A stretch of DNA of 64,000 nucleotides from Streptomyces olivochromogenes (GTDB lineage: Bacteria; Actinomycetota; Actinomycetes; Streptomycetales; Streptomycetaceae), in the NCBI RefSeq assembly GCF_021538895.1, contig NZ_JADDRL010000032.1, forward strand, positions 1 to 64,000, given 5' to 3'. This document shows, piece by piece, positions 43,727 to 52,709 of this stretch (position 1 is the stretch's first letter; each line of letters begins with the position of its first letter). Under the pieces are notes generated by a model. The model had not been told where the DNA came from, did not search any database, and saw nothing but the letters and a program-made list of their open reading frames with translations. Both the position numbers and the translations under genes were made by a program.

Positions 43727-45793
43727 GTGACTGTGCCGAGGGACGTCGACGAAGTACGCAACGAGTTACGCGCTGTTCTCGATCGGTGCGAGGTGTGGCT
43801 TCGCGCCGCGTCAGCTGCTCCTGAGACTCCGGCGGAGTGGCCGGAGGAGGTCCTCAGCGACGCGGGCACGATGACACGGCTGAGGACGCGTGCGGCCTCA
43901 ACCCTGATCAACGTGGCGCTGCTGGGTGCTTTCTCGTCCGGCAAGAGCTTCCTTCTCAGTGGCCTGCAGGGCGGGCTTGAGCTGGTCGAGGTACCGACCG
44001 CCGACGGTCACACGGCGGACAAGTTCGTGGGCCTCCTACCTTCATCCCCCGTCCCCACCACTGCGTGTCCCGCCAGTGTGGTTCCGGTGGACGACCAGTC
44101 CAGCTTCGACGCGTCGGGTACTGGCTATCTGCGGGTGCGTTTCACGGATTCCGCCGAGGACAGGTGGGAGGAGGTGGGGAACTCCCCGGCCCCCTCCGTG
44201 GTCGCGGCGTATGCGATGCAGGATGCGGATGTGACCGACCGGCTCAGGTCTCACCGCGGACGTGAGGTGGCCGAGCTCGAGATCATGCTCGCCAGCGCCA
44301 AGCTTCCGGCGAAGCTCTACGACCTGCCCGGCTATGGTTCCCCGAATCCGGTCCACGACATGATCGTCCGGGCCGCGATGGCCGACGCGGACTGCTTCAT
44401 GTATGTGTCGCATGCCAGCCGCACCCTCTCGGAACGTGACCTTGATCTGATCCGATTCCTGTACGACCACTACCTGTTGTCGGGGAAACGGGTGGTGTGG
44501 GTGGTCACCGCCATCGACGCGGCAGCCAATCTCGACCACCGGAACGTCCCGGAGTGGAAGGCGACGATCGCCCGCAACAACACGTACCTGCGAGACAATT
44601 TCACGCTGCCGAACGGCCAGCCGGATCTCGGCTTCATCGGTGAAGGCTTCCTGCCTGTCTCCCCCGCTTCGGAGGCACGTGCGGACAAACTCGGCGCAGA
44701 GGGAGCGGAGGCCGCAGCACAGCGGCAGCGAGCCGAAAGCCGCATGGAGACACTGCGCCAGGCGATCGAGGACCTGATCAGTACCGGGACCGGCGCCCGG
44801 CACATCGCCGCGGTGGCGACGGAGGCCCGGATCCTCATGGCCCCGCGGCAGCAGGCGCTTACCGTGCGGCTGCGCGACGAACGCCTTGAGATCGACGAGC
44901 TCAAGGAGCTACTGAAGAGCGAGCGGCAGCGACTGGAGCTCCTCGACACTGCATTGCCGCGCATGCGCGAGGACCTTGAGCGCAAACTCCACAACCGCAT
45001 CGCGCGGACTGTTCGCCCCTTCACCCGACTGTCCGCCCATCTCCACGCCGAGCTGGACGACGTCATCAGGGCCACGGACCTCAACAGGCCCACCAAGGCG
45101 AACCAGATTCAGGTGTCGAAGGCCCAGGCGCTCCGTACATGGATCGAGGGGCCTGCGGGTCCGGCGACGCTGTGGACCGAGGAGTTCGAGGGCTTCAAGA
45201 AGGACCTGGTCCAGGCGGTGGACCAGGTCTTCGGCGACAAGGATCTAGCGGGACGGCTTCCGGACTTCACTCTTGACGTGAACAGCCTCTCGCTTCCCCA
45301 GCAAAGCCGGCGTTCGACCACCCGTCACGACGTGGTGCAGCGGGCAGCGGCGCTGGTCGGCATCGTCACACCCGTTGCAGCCAGCGGGGGCTGGCTGTAC
45401 GGTCTGGCCGCGGCCGGCACGCTCTTCCCGCCCGCCGGCCTTGTCGCCGGGGTCGCCGCTCTGGTCTACATCGGTGTTCAGCGCCGGAAAGGCCGGATCA
45501 GTTCCCTGCAAGTTCTCCAGGACGAGTGGATCGGCGCGATGGACGCCGAAGTTGCCGCGATCAAGGACCAGTTCACGCTGGCAACAGGTATTCAGGGAAC
45601 CGATGTCGTCGATCATCTGATGGACAATTTGGCGCAATACCGGGAGCAGCTCGAACAGTCCCGCGACCGCATCAGCGAGCGCATCAAGAACCCTGAGAAC
45701 CAGGTCCGGCAGGGACTCATCGACCAGCTCGAACCGCTGTGCGCCGAAGCGCACACTCTCGTCGAGTCCCTCCGGGCTTTGGAAGCGCTCTGA
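43727..45793 (+). CDS. dynamin-like GTPase
   Basis: 688 residues. P-loop GAFSSGKS (67-74), switch II DLPG (199-202) and a TAID element in the G4 position (261-264) mark a dynamin/YjdA-type GTPase. Long helices with coiled-coil character (about 320-425) make the stalk; a hydrophobic hairpin (about 541-584, AASGGWLYGLAAAGTLF) can insert into membrane, and a charged helical tail follows. GTG start without a ribosome site, possibly leaderless. It stands alone, unlike the paired DynA/DynB genes of sporulation division, so a role in membrane repair or phage tolerance is conceivable but unproven. Confidence 0.82.
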   Translation: MTVPRDVDEVRNELRAVLDRCEVWLRAASAAPETPAEWPEEVLSDAGTMTRLRTRAASTLINVALLGAFSSGKSFLLSGLQGGLELVEVPTADGHTADKFVGLLPSSPVPTTACPASVVPVDDQSSFDASGTGYLRVRFTDSAEDRWEEVGNSPAPSVVAAYAMQDADVTDRLRSHRGREVAELEIMLASAKLPAKLYDLPGYGSPNPVHDMIVRAAMADADCFMYVSHASRTLSERDLDLIRFLYDHYLLSGKRVVWVVTAIDAAANLDHRNVPEWKATIARNNTYLRDNFTLPNGQPDLGFIGEGFLPVSPASEARADKLGAEGAEAAAQRQRAESRMETLRQAIEDLISTGTGARHIAAVATEARILMAPRQQALTVRLRDERLEIDELKELLKSERQRLELLDTALPRMREDLERKLHNRIARTVRPFTRLSAHLHAELDDVIRATDLNRPTKANQIQVSKAQALRTWIEGPAGPATLWTEEFEGFKKDLVQAVDQVFGDKDLAGRLPDFTLDVNSLSLPQQSRRSTTRHDVVQRAAALVGIVTPVAASGGWLYGLAAAGTLFPPAGLVAGVAALVYIGVQRRKGRISSLQVLQDEWIGAMDAEVAAIKDQFTLATGIQGTDVVDHLMDNLAQYREQLEQSRDRISERIKNPENQVRQGLIDQLEPLCAEAHTLVESLRALEAL

Positions 45794-45815
45794 CCGGGCG
45801 GCGACATGCGCGTCG

Positions 45816-45855
45816 CGACGCCCCCGGCCCGGGCCGAATCCCGAGCGGGGCGTCG
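45816..45855 (+). terminator. terminator after the dynamin-like gene
   Basis: CGACGCCCC and GGGGCGTCG, a 9-bp stem around a loop that itself contains GGCCCGGGCC, 23 bp after the stop. The next 300 bp to 46160 hold no supported gene. Confidence 0.55.
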
Positions 45856-46164
45856 TGAGTGCGCCCTGGACAACTACCACCCCAGCGCGGCTCCCTCTCT
45901 GATCCAGACGGTGAACAAGGCGCCGGTCGTCGCGACGCTCTCCTCCAGCGCGAACCCGTCCGGCTGGGGGGCGGACCCCACTGCAGCCAGGTCCGAACAG
46001 TAAGGGCGGCGTCGTCTGCGACGGCCGTGAGGACGGCGCCTCCCACGTCGTGGCGTGCAGGCTCACGACCGCGACCAGGGGAATGGTGACGGCGGCCGTG
46101 CCAAGCGGCTGTGATCAACGTGTCGGGATCGCCCAGCGTGACTGATGATCAGGTCGGTCTTTGA

Positions 46165-46374
46165 ATGGTAGTGCTATGCGATCAGACGTTGAAGCTGCTG
46201 CTCCCGCACCTGTGCGCGCTGGTAGTCAGTGAAGTCCGGGACGCGGGGACGACTGCGAGGGTCACCGCTCGTGCGGCCTTCGACCAGGCATGTTGCCTGG
46301 AATGCGGTGCTGGCTCAGCTCGAATGCGTGACCGGTGTCGGCGGCGGATCGCCGATCTGGCCGTTGGCGGTTTG
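46165..46374 (+). pseudogene. ISL3-family transposase, N-terminal fragment
   Basis: About 70 codons: LKLLLPHLCALVVSEVRDAG, then CLECGAGSARMRDRCRRRIA, the zinc-ribbon start of ISL3 transposases (CxxC...RxHxRYxRR, here with substitutions). It ends at about 46374, antisense inside the 3' end of the methyltransferase frame. So the element fragment abuts and probably replaced the native end of that gene. Confidence 0.65.
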
Positions 46375-47124
46375 GGAGCGGCAGAACAGGAGTTGCTTCG
46401 GCGAGGTGCTCGTGAACGGGGATTGATCGTAGTCTCCGTAGCGCTGCGCGACGTCGAGACCGGCCAGCCGGCAGAGCGTCAAGAGTTCTTCGGGAAAGAA
46501 GCAGCGCATGCTGACCTTCTTGGTGCGTACGCACACGCCGTCGTGTAGGTAGTCCAGCGTGAAGCGCAGCACTTGGGCGGCGGCGTCGTAGCTTGTCGTC
46601 GCTCGCACCTCGAGCCTCGCCCCGTTCCGGTCCACGACCGACTTGTGGTGGTAGGGCGACTCGGGGAGCCGGGACAGCTTGGCCATGTCGGGGTTGAACA
46701 CGTCCAGGATCAGCATGCCGCCTGGTCGCAGCATGTTTCGCGCCGAGGTGAGGAACGCGACCACGGAATCCAGGTCGTGCAGGTGCTGCATCGCGTTGGT
46801 CGCCGAGAACACCAGGGCGAAGCGCCTGTCGGAGCGGATGTCTCGGCAGTCCTGTTCCAGCCACTCGACTGGCAGTCGCTCGTCCTCGGCCCGCTGACGG
46901 GCGCGCGCGAGCATCGAGGGCATGATGTCGAGCCCTGTGACATCTACGCCCGCCCGCGCGATCGGCAGGGTGATGCGCCCGGTTCCGCAGGCCACCTCCA
47001 GGACCGGACCGCCCGCTCGGATCGCTTGGCCGAGGAAGAGGGGGATGTCGTGGGTGCGCGCGGTGAACTCCTGATCGTAGAAGTCCGCATCGTCGTATAC
47101 GGCCAGGTCCTTCAGTGGTTTCAT
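46315..47124 (-). CDS. class I SAM-dependent methyltransferase
   Basis: 269 residues. SAM motif I VLEVACGTGR (41-50), acidic VTGLDIMPSMLARAR loop, motif with SATNAMQHL and post-motif MLRPGGMLILDVFNPD. The ATG at 47124 overlaps the upstream PLP gene's stop (ATGA), so it is the third gene of a coupled operon with a radical SAM protein and a PLP enzyme. The last ~20 residues (from about SQTANGQ) are antisense of an ISL3 fragment and are probably not native, though the catalytic fold is complete before that. Likely O- or N-methylates the product of the two upstream enzymes. Confidence 0.85.
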   Translation of the reverse strand: MKPLKDLAVYDDADFYDQEFTARTHDIPLFLGQAIRAGGPVLEVACGTGRITLPIARAGVDVTGLDIMPSMLARARQRAEDERLPVEWLEQDCRDIRSDRRFALVFSATNAMQHLHDLDSVVAFLTSARNMLRPGGMLILDVFNPDMAKLSRLPESPYHHKSVVDRNGARLEVRATTSYDAAAQVLRFTLDYLHDGVCVRTKKVSMRCFFPEELLTLCRLAGLDVAQRYGDYDQSPFTSTSPKQLLFCRSQTANGQIGDPPPTPVTHSS

Positions 47125-48137
47125 CGTGCCACCGCCGGGGCCGGGCCGAAAGCGTCGGCAAGGCTGGTCAGGATGGACCCGGACCAGTTGCTCTCCCCGA
47201 ACACGCTGGTCGGCATGGCGAGCACGCCGCACCCGCGCTGGAGTGTCTCCGCCGGGATTTCAACCGGGAAGAAGTAGTTGCCGGGACAAGTCCGGCTCGC
47301 CGTGGGGATCGCCCCGAGCACTTCGTCCGGCAACCGTTCGAACAGCCGCTCAGCCCGTGCGGCCAGTTCGTCGACGACCTGCTGGGGCACGTCGCTGTGC
47401 TCGGTCAGCAGACGGTCGGCGAGCCTCAGCTGTGCCGACGTCGGCGGATCCGCCCGGAAAGCTTCGGTCAATTCGGCTTGCGCCGGACCCAGCAGGACCA
47501 CGCCGAACGTGCGTGGCCACAGCCATCCCTTGGTGACCGAATGCAGCAGGACCGCACGACCGGTGTCCAGCAATCGCCGTGTGCCGGCAGCGAACGTGGC
47601 CCCCAGGTCGTAGACACTGTCGATCAGCACGTGGCGGCGTGGTGATTCCCGCAACCACGCAATCACCTCGGCGCATTCGGCATCGGACAGGTATCGGCCG
47701 AGCGGCTTGCTGGGGTTGGCGAGCAGCAGGTATTCGGGCCGGTGGTCGGCCGGCGACCTCGGCAGGACCGGCGCCGGTAGCGTCGGGTAGGACGCGGGCG
47801 CCAGGCCCGCAGCGCGGGCCAGTTCGAAGTAGACCGGGTACACGTCGCTGGGCAGCCACAACCGCGCTTGCACGGCGCGCAGCCAGTGGAACAGCACACC
47901 GAGCCCGTGCCGGACCCCTCGACAGACCATGGCGTGGCCGGACCACTCTTCCGGCAGCTCGAAGCGCCGCAGCCAGGCACGGGCGAGATCGCACCGGTGC
48001 ACCGTACTCATGTCGGTCGGCGGTTCCGGTCGCGTCGGAGCAAGCGCCCGGTACACGTTGGTCTCGGCGGCGTCCAGAAGCGACGAGGAAGCACTGAGTT
48101 GCCGCTGCCGGAATTCCTGGAACTCGTCGAACCTCAT
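47121..48137 (-). CDS. PLP-dependent aminotransferase-fold enzyme
   Basis: 338 residues, a short fold-type I enzyme. The PLP lysine is K203 in HSVTKGWLWPRTFG, with the cofactor aspartate in VLIDSVYDLGATF (D173) and the substrate-side asparagine in LLLANPSKPLGRY. It is shorter than standard class I/II aminotransferases and its N-terminal region is unfamiliar. ATGA overlaps with both neighbours. Could be an aminotransferase, decarboxylase or beta-eliminating enzyme; context with radical SAM and methyltransferase suggests amino acid-derived natural product chemistry. Confidence 0.82.
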   Translation of the reverse strand: MRFDEFQEFRQRQLSASSSLLDAAETNVYRALAPTRPEPPTDMSTVHRCDLARAWLRRFELPEEWSGHAMVCRGVRHGLGVLFHWLRAVQARLWLPSDVYPVYFELARAAGLAPASYPTLPAPVLPRSPADHRPEYLLLANPSKPLGRYLSDAECAEVIAWLRESPRRHVLIDSVYDLGATFAAGTRRLLDTGRAVLLHSVTKGWLWPRTFGVVLLGPAQAELTEAFRADPPTSAQLRLADRLLTEHSDVPQQVVDELAARAERLFERLPDEVLGAIPTASRTCPGNYFFPVEIPAETLQRGCGVLAMPTSVFGESNWSGSILTSLADAFGPAPAVAR

Positions 48138-49489
48138 GCCGCCGCACCTTCGGGCACGATCTCGCTGGCCCGGTCTTCCAGGGAGGCGTAGCAGCGTCCG
48201 TCGGCCATGACGTTCCAGCTGCGTGCGATCCCGTTGGTGCGTTCCCAGAGCAGGCTGGGCTCGGTGTAGGCGGCGATCCGCATCGGCCGTCCGTCCCAAC
48301 TGCCGTGGTAGACCGGCGCGCCCCAGGGCAGTCGGCTCGCCAGTTCGAAGCCGTGCTGGTCGGCGAACCGGGTGACGATGGACAGCGAAACCTGGTGCTC
48401 TCGGCTCCAGACGTTGGCGGCGCGGTCGAAGTAGAGCGACTCGGTGCTGGTGGATACGTAGAGCTCTTTGAAGCAGACTTCCTCGACGCCGAGAGCCGCG
48501 GCCCACGAAAGGTAGTCGGCAAGCCCGGCGGCGTCGGCAACGCCGCCGTGCTGGAGCACGCAGATCAGCCTCATCCGCAGGCCCGGCCAGCGGTCACGTT
48601 CCACGCGCCAGGTGTCGATCACAGAGCTCACCGGTGTGCGCAGCATCATCAGCCGCTCGTTGGCGTCGTCGTCGTGGTGGTGCCGGGAGACCGCCAGCAC
48701 GCTCAGGCCCGCGGCGCTCAGGGCTGCAAGGCGGCCGGCGCGGTCAGCGTGCCGGCCTTTCGCCAGGGTGTGCGCGTTGGTGATCAGGACGACCTTCGGG
48801 AGGGCCGCCGAGCAGGCGGACACCAGTCGCAGCTGCTGTTCGAAGGGTATGAGCGTGGGCTCCCCGCCGCCGGTGATCACCGCACGCTCGGCACCCGCCG
48901 CACGGGCGCGCTCCAGCCAGTGGGTGACCGCGTCCCACGGGACCCGTGCCGGCGCTTGGTCGCTGGAGATCGAAGCCGCGGAGAAGCAGAACGAACACCT
49001 GGCTTGGCAGGCGGAGGCGACCGGCAGAAGTGAAACCGAGCGCGGTCGCGTGTCGGCGTAGCGGCGCTGTGCCGATCCGTGCAGGTGCAGGGAGGCCGCC
49101 ATCGCATCCTCGACGGTTGTCGGGCGCAGAGCGAACTCGTCGCCTTCTTGGTCGAGTTCGTGGACTGCTGACAACCGGATGCGAGCCTCGTGCAGTTCCA
49201 TGCCGAGGCCGGTCGACACGTTGGGCACCAGCTTGTCGGGGTCCACCATGGTTTCCAGCACCAGCAGCCGGTCGCCCTCAATGGCCAGACGGTCCAGCAA
49301 GCGTCGCGCCTTGCCGATGCCGATTCCCAACTCCGCACGGGTCAGCAGGTGGAACCGGTCGGGATAGGTACTCTCCGGAATCCCCGCCTTGCCGTAGGCG
49401 AACGCGTACTTGTCGAAGCCCTTCGCGAAGTTCGACAGCACGATGACGTGGAAGCGCTGGTCGCTATGGTTCATCCCGTCATCATGCAT
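48134..49489 (-). CDS. radical SAM protein with novel N-terminal domain
   Basis: 451 residues (start at 49489; ATG at 49474 also possible, neither has a clear ribosome site). The cluster motif is C161-x3-C165-x2-C168 (SACQARCSFC), followed by AVITGGGEPTL (SAM amino-group site). Before it lies a ~140-residue domain (VIVLSNFAKGFDKYAFAYGK, RLLVLETMVDPDKLVPN) I do not recognise. No SPASM cysteine pattern is evident at the C-terminus. First gene of the three-gene operon; reaction unknown. Confidence 0.88.
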   Translation of the reverse strand: MHDDGMNHSDQRFHVIVLSNFAKGFDKYAFAYGKAGIPESTYPDRFHLLTRAELGIGIGKARRLLDRLAIEGDRLLVLETMVDPDKLVPNVSTGLGMELHEARIRLSAVHELDQEGDEFALRPTTVEDAMAASLHLHGSAQRRYADTRPRSVSLLPVASACQARCSFCFSAASISSDQAPARVPWDAVTHWLERARAAGAERAVITGGGEPTLIPFEQQLRLVSACSAALPKVVLITNAHTLAKGRHADRAGRLAALSAAGLSVLAVSRHHHDDDANERLMMLRTPVSSVIDTWRVERDRWPGLRMRLICVLQHGGVADAAGLADYLSWAAALGVEEVCFKELYVSTSTESLYFDRAANVWSREHQVSLSIVTRFADQHGFELASRLPWGAPVYHGSWDGRPMRIAAYTEPSLLWERTNGIARSWNVMADGRCYASLEDRASEIVPEGAAA

Positions 49490-49819
49490 GAGCGGGTCAA
49501 GATGTCATGGACCGAACTGCAGGCGGAACGCGGTGCTCCGATCCGATCCGTCGTCAACGACACGGCCCAGCCCTGTCGCGGTGTACGACACGGCCGTCGG
49601 CGACCTGGAGACCGTCGACCAGCCCGGTGTGGCGAGGACCTGTCCTTCGTCACGAGCACCCGATCGCACGCCGATGCTGATGCTGCCGGCGTCGCGATGG
49701 CAGAGCGGCTCCACTGATGGGCTGTCGGTCGGCCGCGGTGATCCCGACTACATTGCCGAGCAGGCCGAGGACTTTGAACGCCGCTGGACCGCGCTGACCC
49801 GGTATCACGCCGCAGCTTA
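49490..49819. other. 330 bp with decayed coding sequence
   Basis: On the plus strand the last 30 codons before 49820 (YIAEQAEDFERRWTALTRYH) look like the end of a small Streptomyces protein, but earlier codons do not stay in frame. No gene called. Confidence 0.3.
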
Positions 49820-49867
49820 GGCCGTGTCCGGCGGATTTTGGGACTGCCCCAGCCTTGGTTCGTTGGC

Positions 49868-50772
49868 ATGCTCATGGGGTGCGGAGATCTCACAAATGAA
49901 GAATGGGCCCGGCTGGAGCCGCATCTACCGAAGTCCGGTCAGAGCGGGGGCCGTTGGGAGAGTCATCGCAGGGTGATCAACGAGGTTCTGTTCCGGCAGC
50001 GCACCGGGGTACCGTGGCGGGATGTGCCTGCGCGTTTCGTTCGGTGGAAGACCGTGTACGAGCGGCATCGGCGCTGGTCAGCGGATGGCACATGGGACAA
50101 GCTCTTCGCGGCTGTCCTCGCCGATGCTGACGCGGAAGGCCGCATCGACTGGTCCATGGTGAGCGTGGACTCCACCTCCTGCCGGGCCCACCAACACGCC
50201 GCGGGAGCACGTAAGAAACCCCCGCGGCTTCCGGGAAAAGACACACGCCCCTGCAGCACCGCCCCGATGAGGGCCTGGGACGCTCACGGGGCGGCCTGAC
50301 CTGCAAGATCCACCTTGCCGGTGAGGGTGGACGCCGCCCACTCGCCTTGCTGATCACCCCGGGGCAGTGGGGCGACGCTCCGCAGCTCATCCCGGTCATG
50401 GAGCGTGTCCGTGTCGCCCGCCGGGATGGCGGGCGACGGCGGACTCGGCCTGGCCGCCTCGGCGGAGACAAGGCTTACTCATCCCGTCGCAACCGCCGCT
50501 ACCTGCGGCGATGCCAGATCAAGCACACGATCCCCGAACCGAAGAACCAGCGGGCCAACCGACAGCACAAAGGCAGCAGGGGCGATCGGCCCGCTGGCTT
50601 CGACAGGACGATGTACAAACGCAGGAACGAGGTGGAGCGGACGATCAATGCCCTCAAGAGCTTCCGGGCTGTGGCGACGAGGTTCGACAGACGCGCCTGC
50701 GTCTTCTACGGCACCGTCACCGTTGCCTCGATCCGACTTTGGCTCCGATCGAGACCCACCGGAGAGAGCTAG
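49868..50772 (+). CDS. IS5-family transposase, made by -1 frameshift
   Basis: OrfA from about 49868 holds the helix region (EEWARLEPHLPKSGQSGG, VINEVLFRQRTGVPWRD) and first DDE aspartate (SVDSTSCRAHQHAAGARKK). It ends at 50299, while OrfB continues in the -1 frame: RPDEGLGRSRGGLTCK, GGDKAYSSRRNRRYLRR with the second aspartate, and RRNEVERTINALKSFR with the glutamate. The slippery heptamer G GGA AAA at 50233-50239 sits in the right phase in the overlap. All three acidic residues are present, so the element may be active. Confidence 0.8.
50233..50239 (+). promoter_or_regulatory. slippery heptamer G GGA AAA for -1 ribosomal frameshift
   Basis: In the OrfA phase the heptamer is X XXY YYZ, the canonical pattern. 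Slipping back one base puts the ribosome into the OrfB frame, which is then open to 50772. A GC-rich stretch follows that could fold as a stimulator. Confidence 0.7.
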
Positions 50773-50873
50773 TAGTACCCCTTCGCCCCGTCAAGCAGCT
50801 CCCTCACGATGTCCGCATGCCCCGCGTGCCGTCCGGTCTCCTCGACGAGATGGAAGAGCATCCAGCGGAGGTT
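50769..50873 (-). pseudogene. DinB/DUF664-type protein, C-terminal stump
   Basis: NLRWMLFHLVEETGRHAGHA then DIVRELLDGAKGYY is the conserved end of the DUF664 branch of the DinB family (a metal-binding HxxxE...H..H helix). Only ~34 codons remain; upstream is degenerate. The stop codon lies at the IS right end. Confidence 0.7.
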
Positions 50874-51036
50874 GGCGTTGCCGGAGCGACAGCCGGGGTG
50901 GCGGCCGGCGTCATCCCAAGAGGCCGCGGCCACGATCTCGTTTCTTCGGGCGCACTGGCCTCGTACGACGCACACGCGCGGCCGGGAGCGCGCCCCATCG
51001 CTTCGCGGGAACCGGACGCGCACCACCGGCCGTCGT

Positions 51037-51774
51037 TCAGGCCCGGGTGTAGCCGCCGTCGGCGAAGAGTTCGGCGCCGGTGACGAACGACGAGGCGTCC
51101 GAAGCCAGGAAGAGAGCGGCCTCGGCGATTTCCTCGGCGTCGGCCAGCCGCCCCAGTGGCACGACGGCCTCGGCGAACTGGTCGACGTCCGGCCCCGCGG
51201 CGCCCAGCAGGCCAGGGGTCCGCGTGGGTCCCGGGCTGAGCACGTTGACTCGGAATCGGCGCTCCCGCGACTGCCGGGCCCAGTTGTGCACGAGGTTGCT
51301 CACCGCCGCCTTCGAGGCGCTGTAGACCTCGAGTTGCTCATTGGGCCGCACGCTGTTGCTCGAGCCGACGACCAGGATGGAGGCGTTCTCCGCCAGCAGC
51401 GGAAGCGCCTTCTGAACGGTGAATAGTGGGCCCTTGACGTTGACGGCGAGCGTCAGGTCGACGTTCGCCTCGGTGTGGGCGCCGAGCGCGGCGTCCGCGA
51501 CGATTCCCGCGTTGGCCACCAGCACGTCGATGCGTCCGGCCTCCTCGCGGACTCGCGCGTAGAGCGCGTCCAAGTCGGCCAGGACCGAGACGTCGGATCG
51601 TACGCCGGTGGCCGCAGGGCCCATCTCCTTGACTGCCGCTTCGAGGCGGTCGATGTCCCGGCCGGTCACGAAGACCCGTGCGCCCTCCCGGACGAAGCGG
51701 TGGGCGATGGCCAGCCCGATCCCGCTGCTCCCTCCGGTGATCACAGCCACCTTCTCCTGCAGCACGCCTGGCAT
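51037..51774 (-). CDS. short-chain dehydrogenase/reductase
   Basis: 245 residues, classical SDR. TGGSSGIG cofactor motif (13-20), NAG (88-90), catalytic serine in VVGSSNS and YSASK (151-155), and PGPTRTPG after it. Arg in VTGRD after beta-2 favours NADPH. ATG at 51774 with AAGGGG seven bases upstream. Divergent from a TetR gene; a 31-bp dyad lies between. Oxidoreductase of unknown alcohol or ketone, probably induced by it. Confidence 0.92.
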   Translation of the reverse strand: MPGVLQEKVAVITGGSSGIGLAIAHRFVREGARVFVTGRDIDRLEAAVKEMGPAATGVRSDVSVLADLDALYARVREEAGRIDVLVANAGIVADAALGAHTEANVDLTLAVNVKGPLFTVQKALPLLAENASILVVGSSNSVRPNEQLEVYSASKAAVSNLVHNWARQSRERRFRVNVLSPGPTRTPGLLGAAGPDVDQFAEAVVPLGRLADAEEIAEAALFLASDASSFVTGAELFADGGYTRA

Positions 51775-51800
51775 GTCGAACCCCTTCAGTTGTGGAATGG

Positions 51801-51831
51801 ATCGTCCATAACGTAGCCAGTAATGGACGAT
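51801..51831. promoter_or_regulatory. operator of the SDR/TetR pair
   Basis: Perfect 9-bp arms ATCGTCCAT and ATGGACGAT, 13 bp apart, centred between the SDR start (51774) and the TetR start (51859). Each arm overlaps a TGGAC/GTCCA half-site. Confidence 0.75.
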
Positions 51832-51858
51832 CGAGTCAAGAATCGATAGGCTGAGACC

Positions 51859-52500
51859 ATGCCGAGACCACGCGCATTCGACGAACGCCAAGTCCTGGAG
51901 CGGGCCCGGGAACAGTTCTGGGCGACCGGCTATGCAGGAACCCGGATGGACGACATCGCCCAGGCGACCGGCCTGGGCAAGGGCAGCCTGTACGGCGCAT
52001 TCGGCGACAAGGGCAAGCTGTTCCACCGCGTGTTCGGCGACTGGTGCACCGCAGTCGTCGAGGTGGCCGAAGGGCGGCTGGCAGGTGGCCCGGACGCAGA
52101 GGCCTTGGCCCGGCTGTCGGGATACGTGCACCTCATGGCGGAGAACACCGCCTCAGACACCGAGCGCCGCGGGTGCCTGTTGGCCAAGGGCGCGGCGGAA
52201 CTGGCCCAGCACGATCCGACGGTCGCAGGACGGTCGGCCGAGACCATGACGGCACTGCTGACCCTGCTGCGGACGGAGATCAGCGCCGCCCAGCGCCACG
52301 GCGACATCGATAGCGCTGCGGATCCGGAGCGGTTGGCGGCACTGCTGTTGACGGTGGTCCGCGGTATCGAGGCGGTAGGCAAGGCCGGCCTGGACCCGGA
52401 GACGCTGCGGAACATCGCAGACACCGCACTGGCGGTCCTGCCCATGCCCGAGGGGCAGAAACGCCTCGCAACCGGGCGCAGTCCGGCCCGCGAGAACTGA
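51859..52500 (+). CDS. TetR-family repressor
   Basis: 213 residues. HTH at about 27-50 (TRMDDIAQATGLGKGSLYGAFGDK), the TetR/AcrR pattern of the group with RRGCLLAKGAAEL in the ligand half, where a cysteine may sense electrophiles (as in NemR-like regulators; inference). Divergent from the SDR; presumed repressor of it and itself. Confidence 0.9.
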   Translation: MPRPRAFDERQVLERAREQFWATGYAGTRMDDIAQATGLGKGSLYGAFGDKGKLFHRVFGDWCTAVVEVAEGRLAGGPDAEALARLSGYVHLMAENTASDTERRGCLLAKGAAELAQHDPTVAGRSAETMTALLTLLRTEISAAQRHGDIDSAADPERLAALLLTVVRGIEAVGKAGLDPETLRNIADTALAVLPMPEGQKRLATGRSPAREN

Positions 52501-52669
52501 CTTGGTGCCATCACGGCCACATGATCCGCCGGACAGTGCCAAGTGACAGGCCCGCGCAGACCGATTGCGCACCAGAACATGCGTAGCCTGAATGGAATGC
52601 CTGACGTGCTGTGACGGGCGTGATCGTCCTGGACTGGGGGGTGGATGGCGGTCGGCCCGTGACCACCGT

Positions 52670-52694
52670 CGTCCCGGCCCGACGGGCCGGGACG
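52670..52694 (-). terminator. terminator of the S8 protease gene
   Basis: CGTCCCGGCCC - GAC - GGGCCGGGACG, perfect 11-bp stem 15 bp downstream of the protease stop. Confidence 0.8.
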
Positions 52695-52709
52695 TTGCCT
52701 GTATGGGTG

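Larger units (their letters stand above)
49820..50772 (+). mobile_element. IS5-family insertion sequence
   Basis: About 950 bp with one transposase split over two frames. Candidate ends are GGCCGTGTCCGGCGGATT at the left and CCACCGGAGAGAGCTAG at the right, whose inner parts match only partly as an inverted repeat (about 11 of 18). The right end touches the last codons of a DinB-type remnant, so the element, or a recombination through it, removed neighbouring sequence. No target-site duplication seen. Confidence 0.7.

Noticed and set aside
47126..48540. Long frames in other phases over the PLP and radical SAM genes.
   Set aside because: Shadows; the chosen frames carry the PLP lysine and the CxxxCxxC motif and form exact ATGA overlaps.
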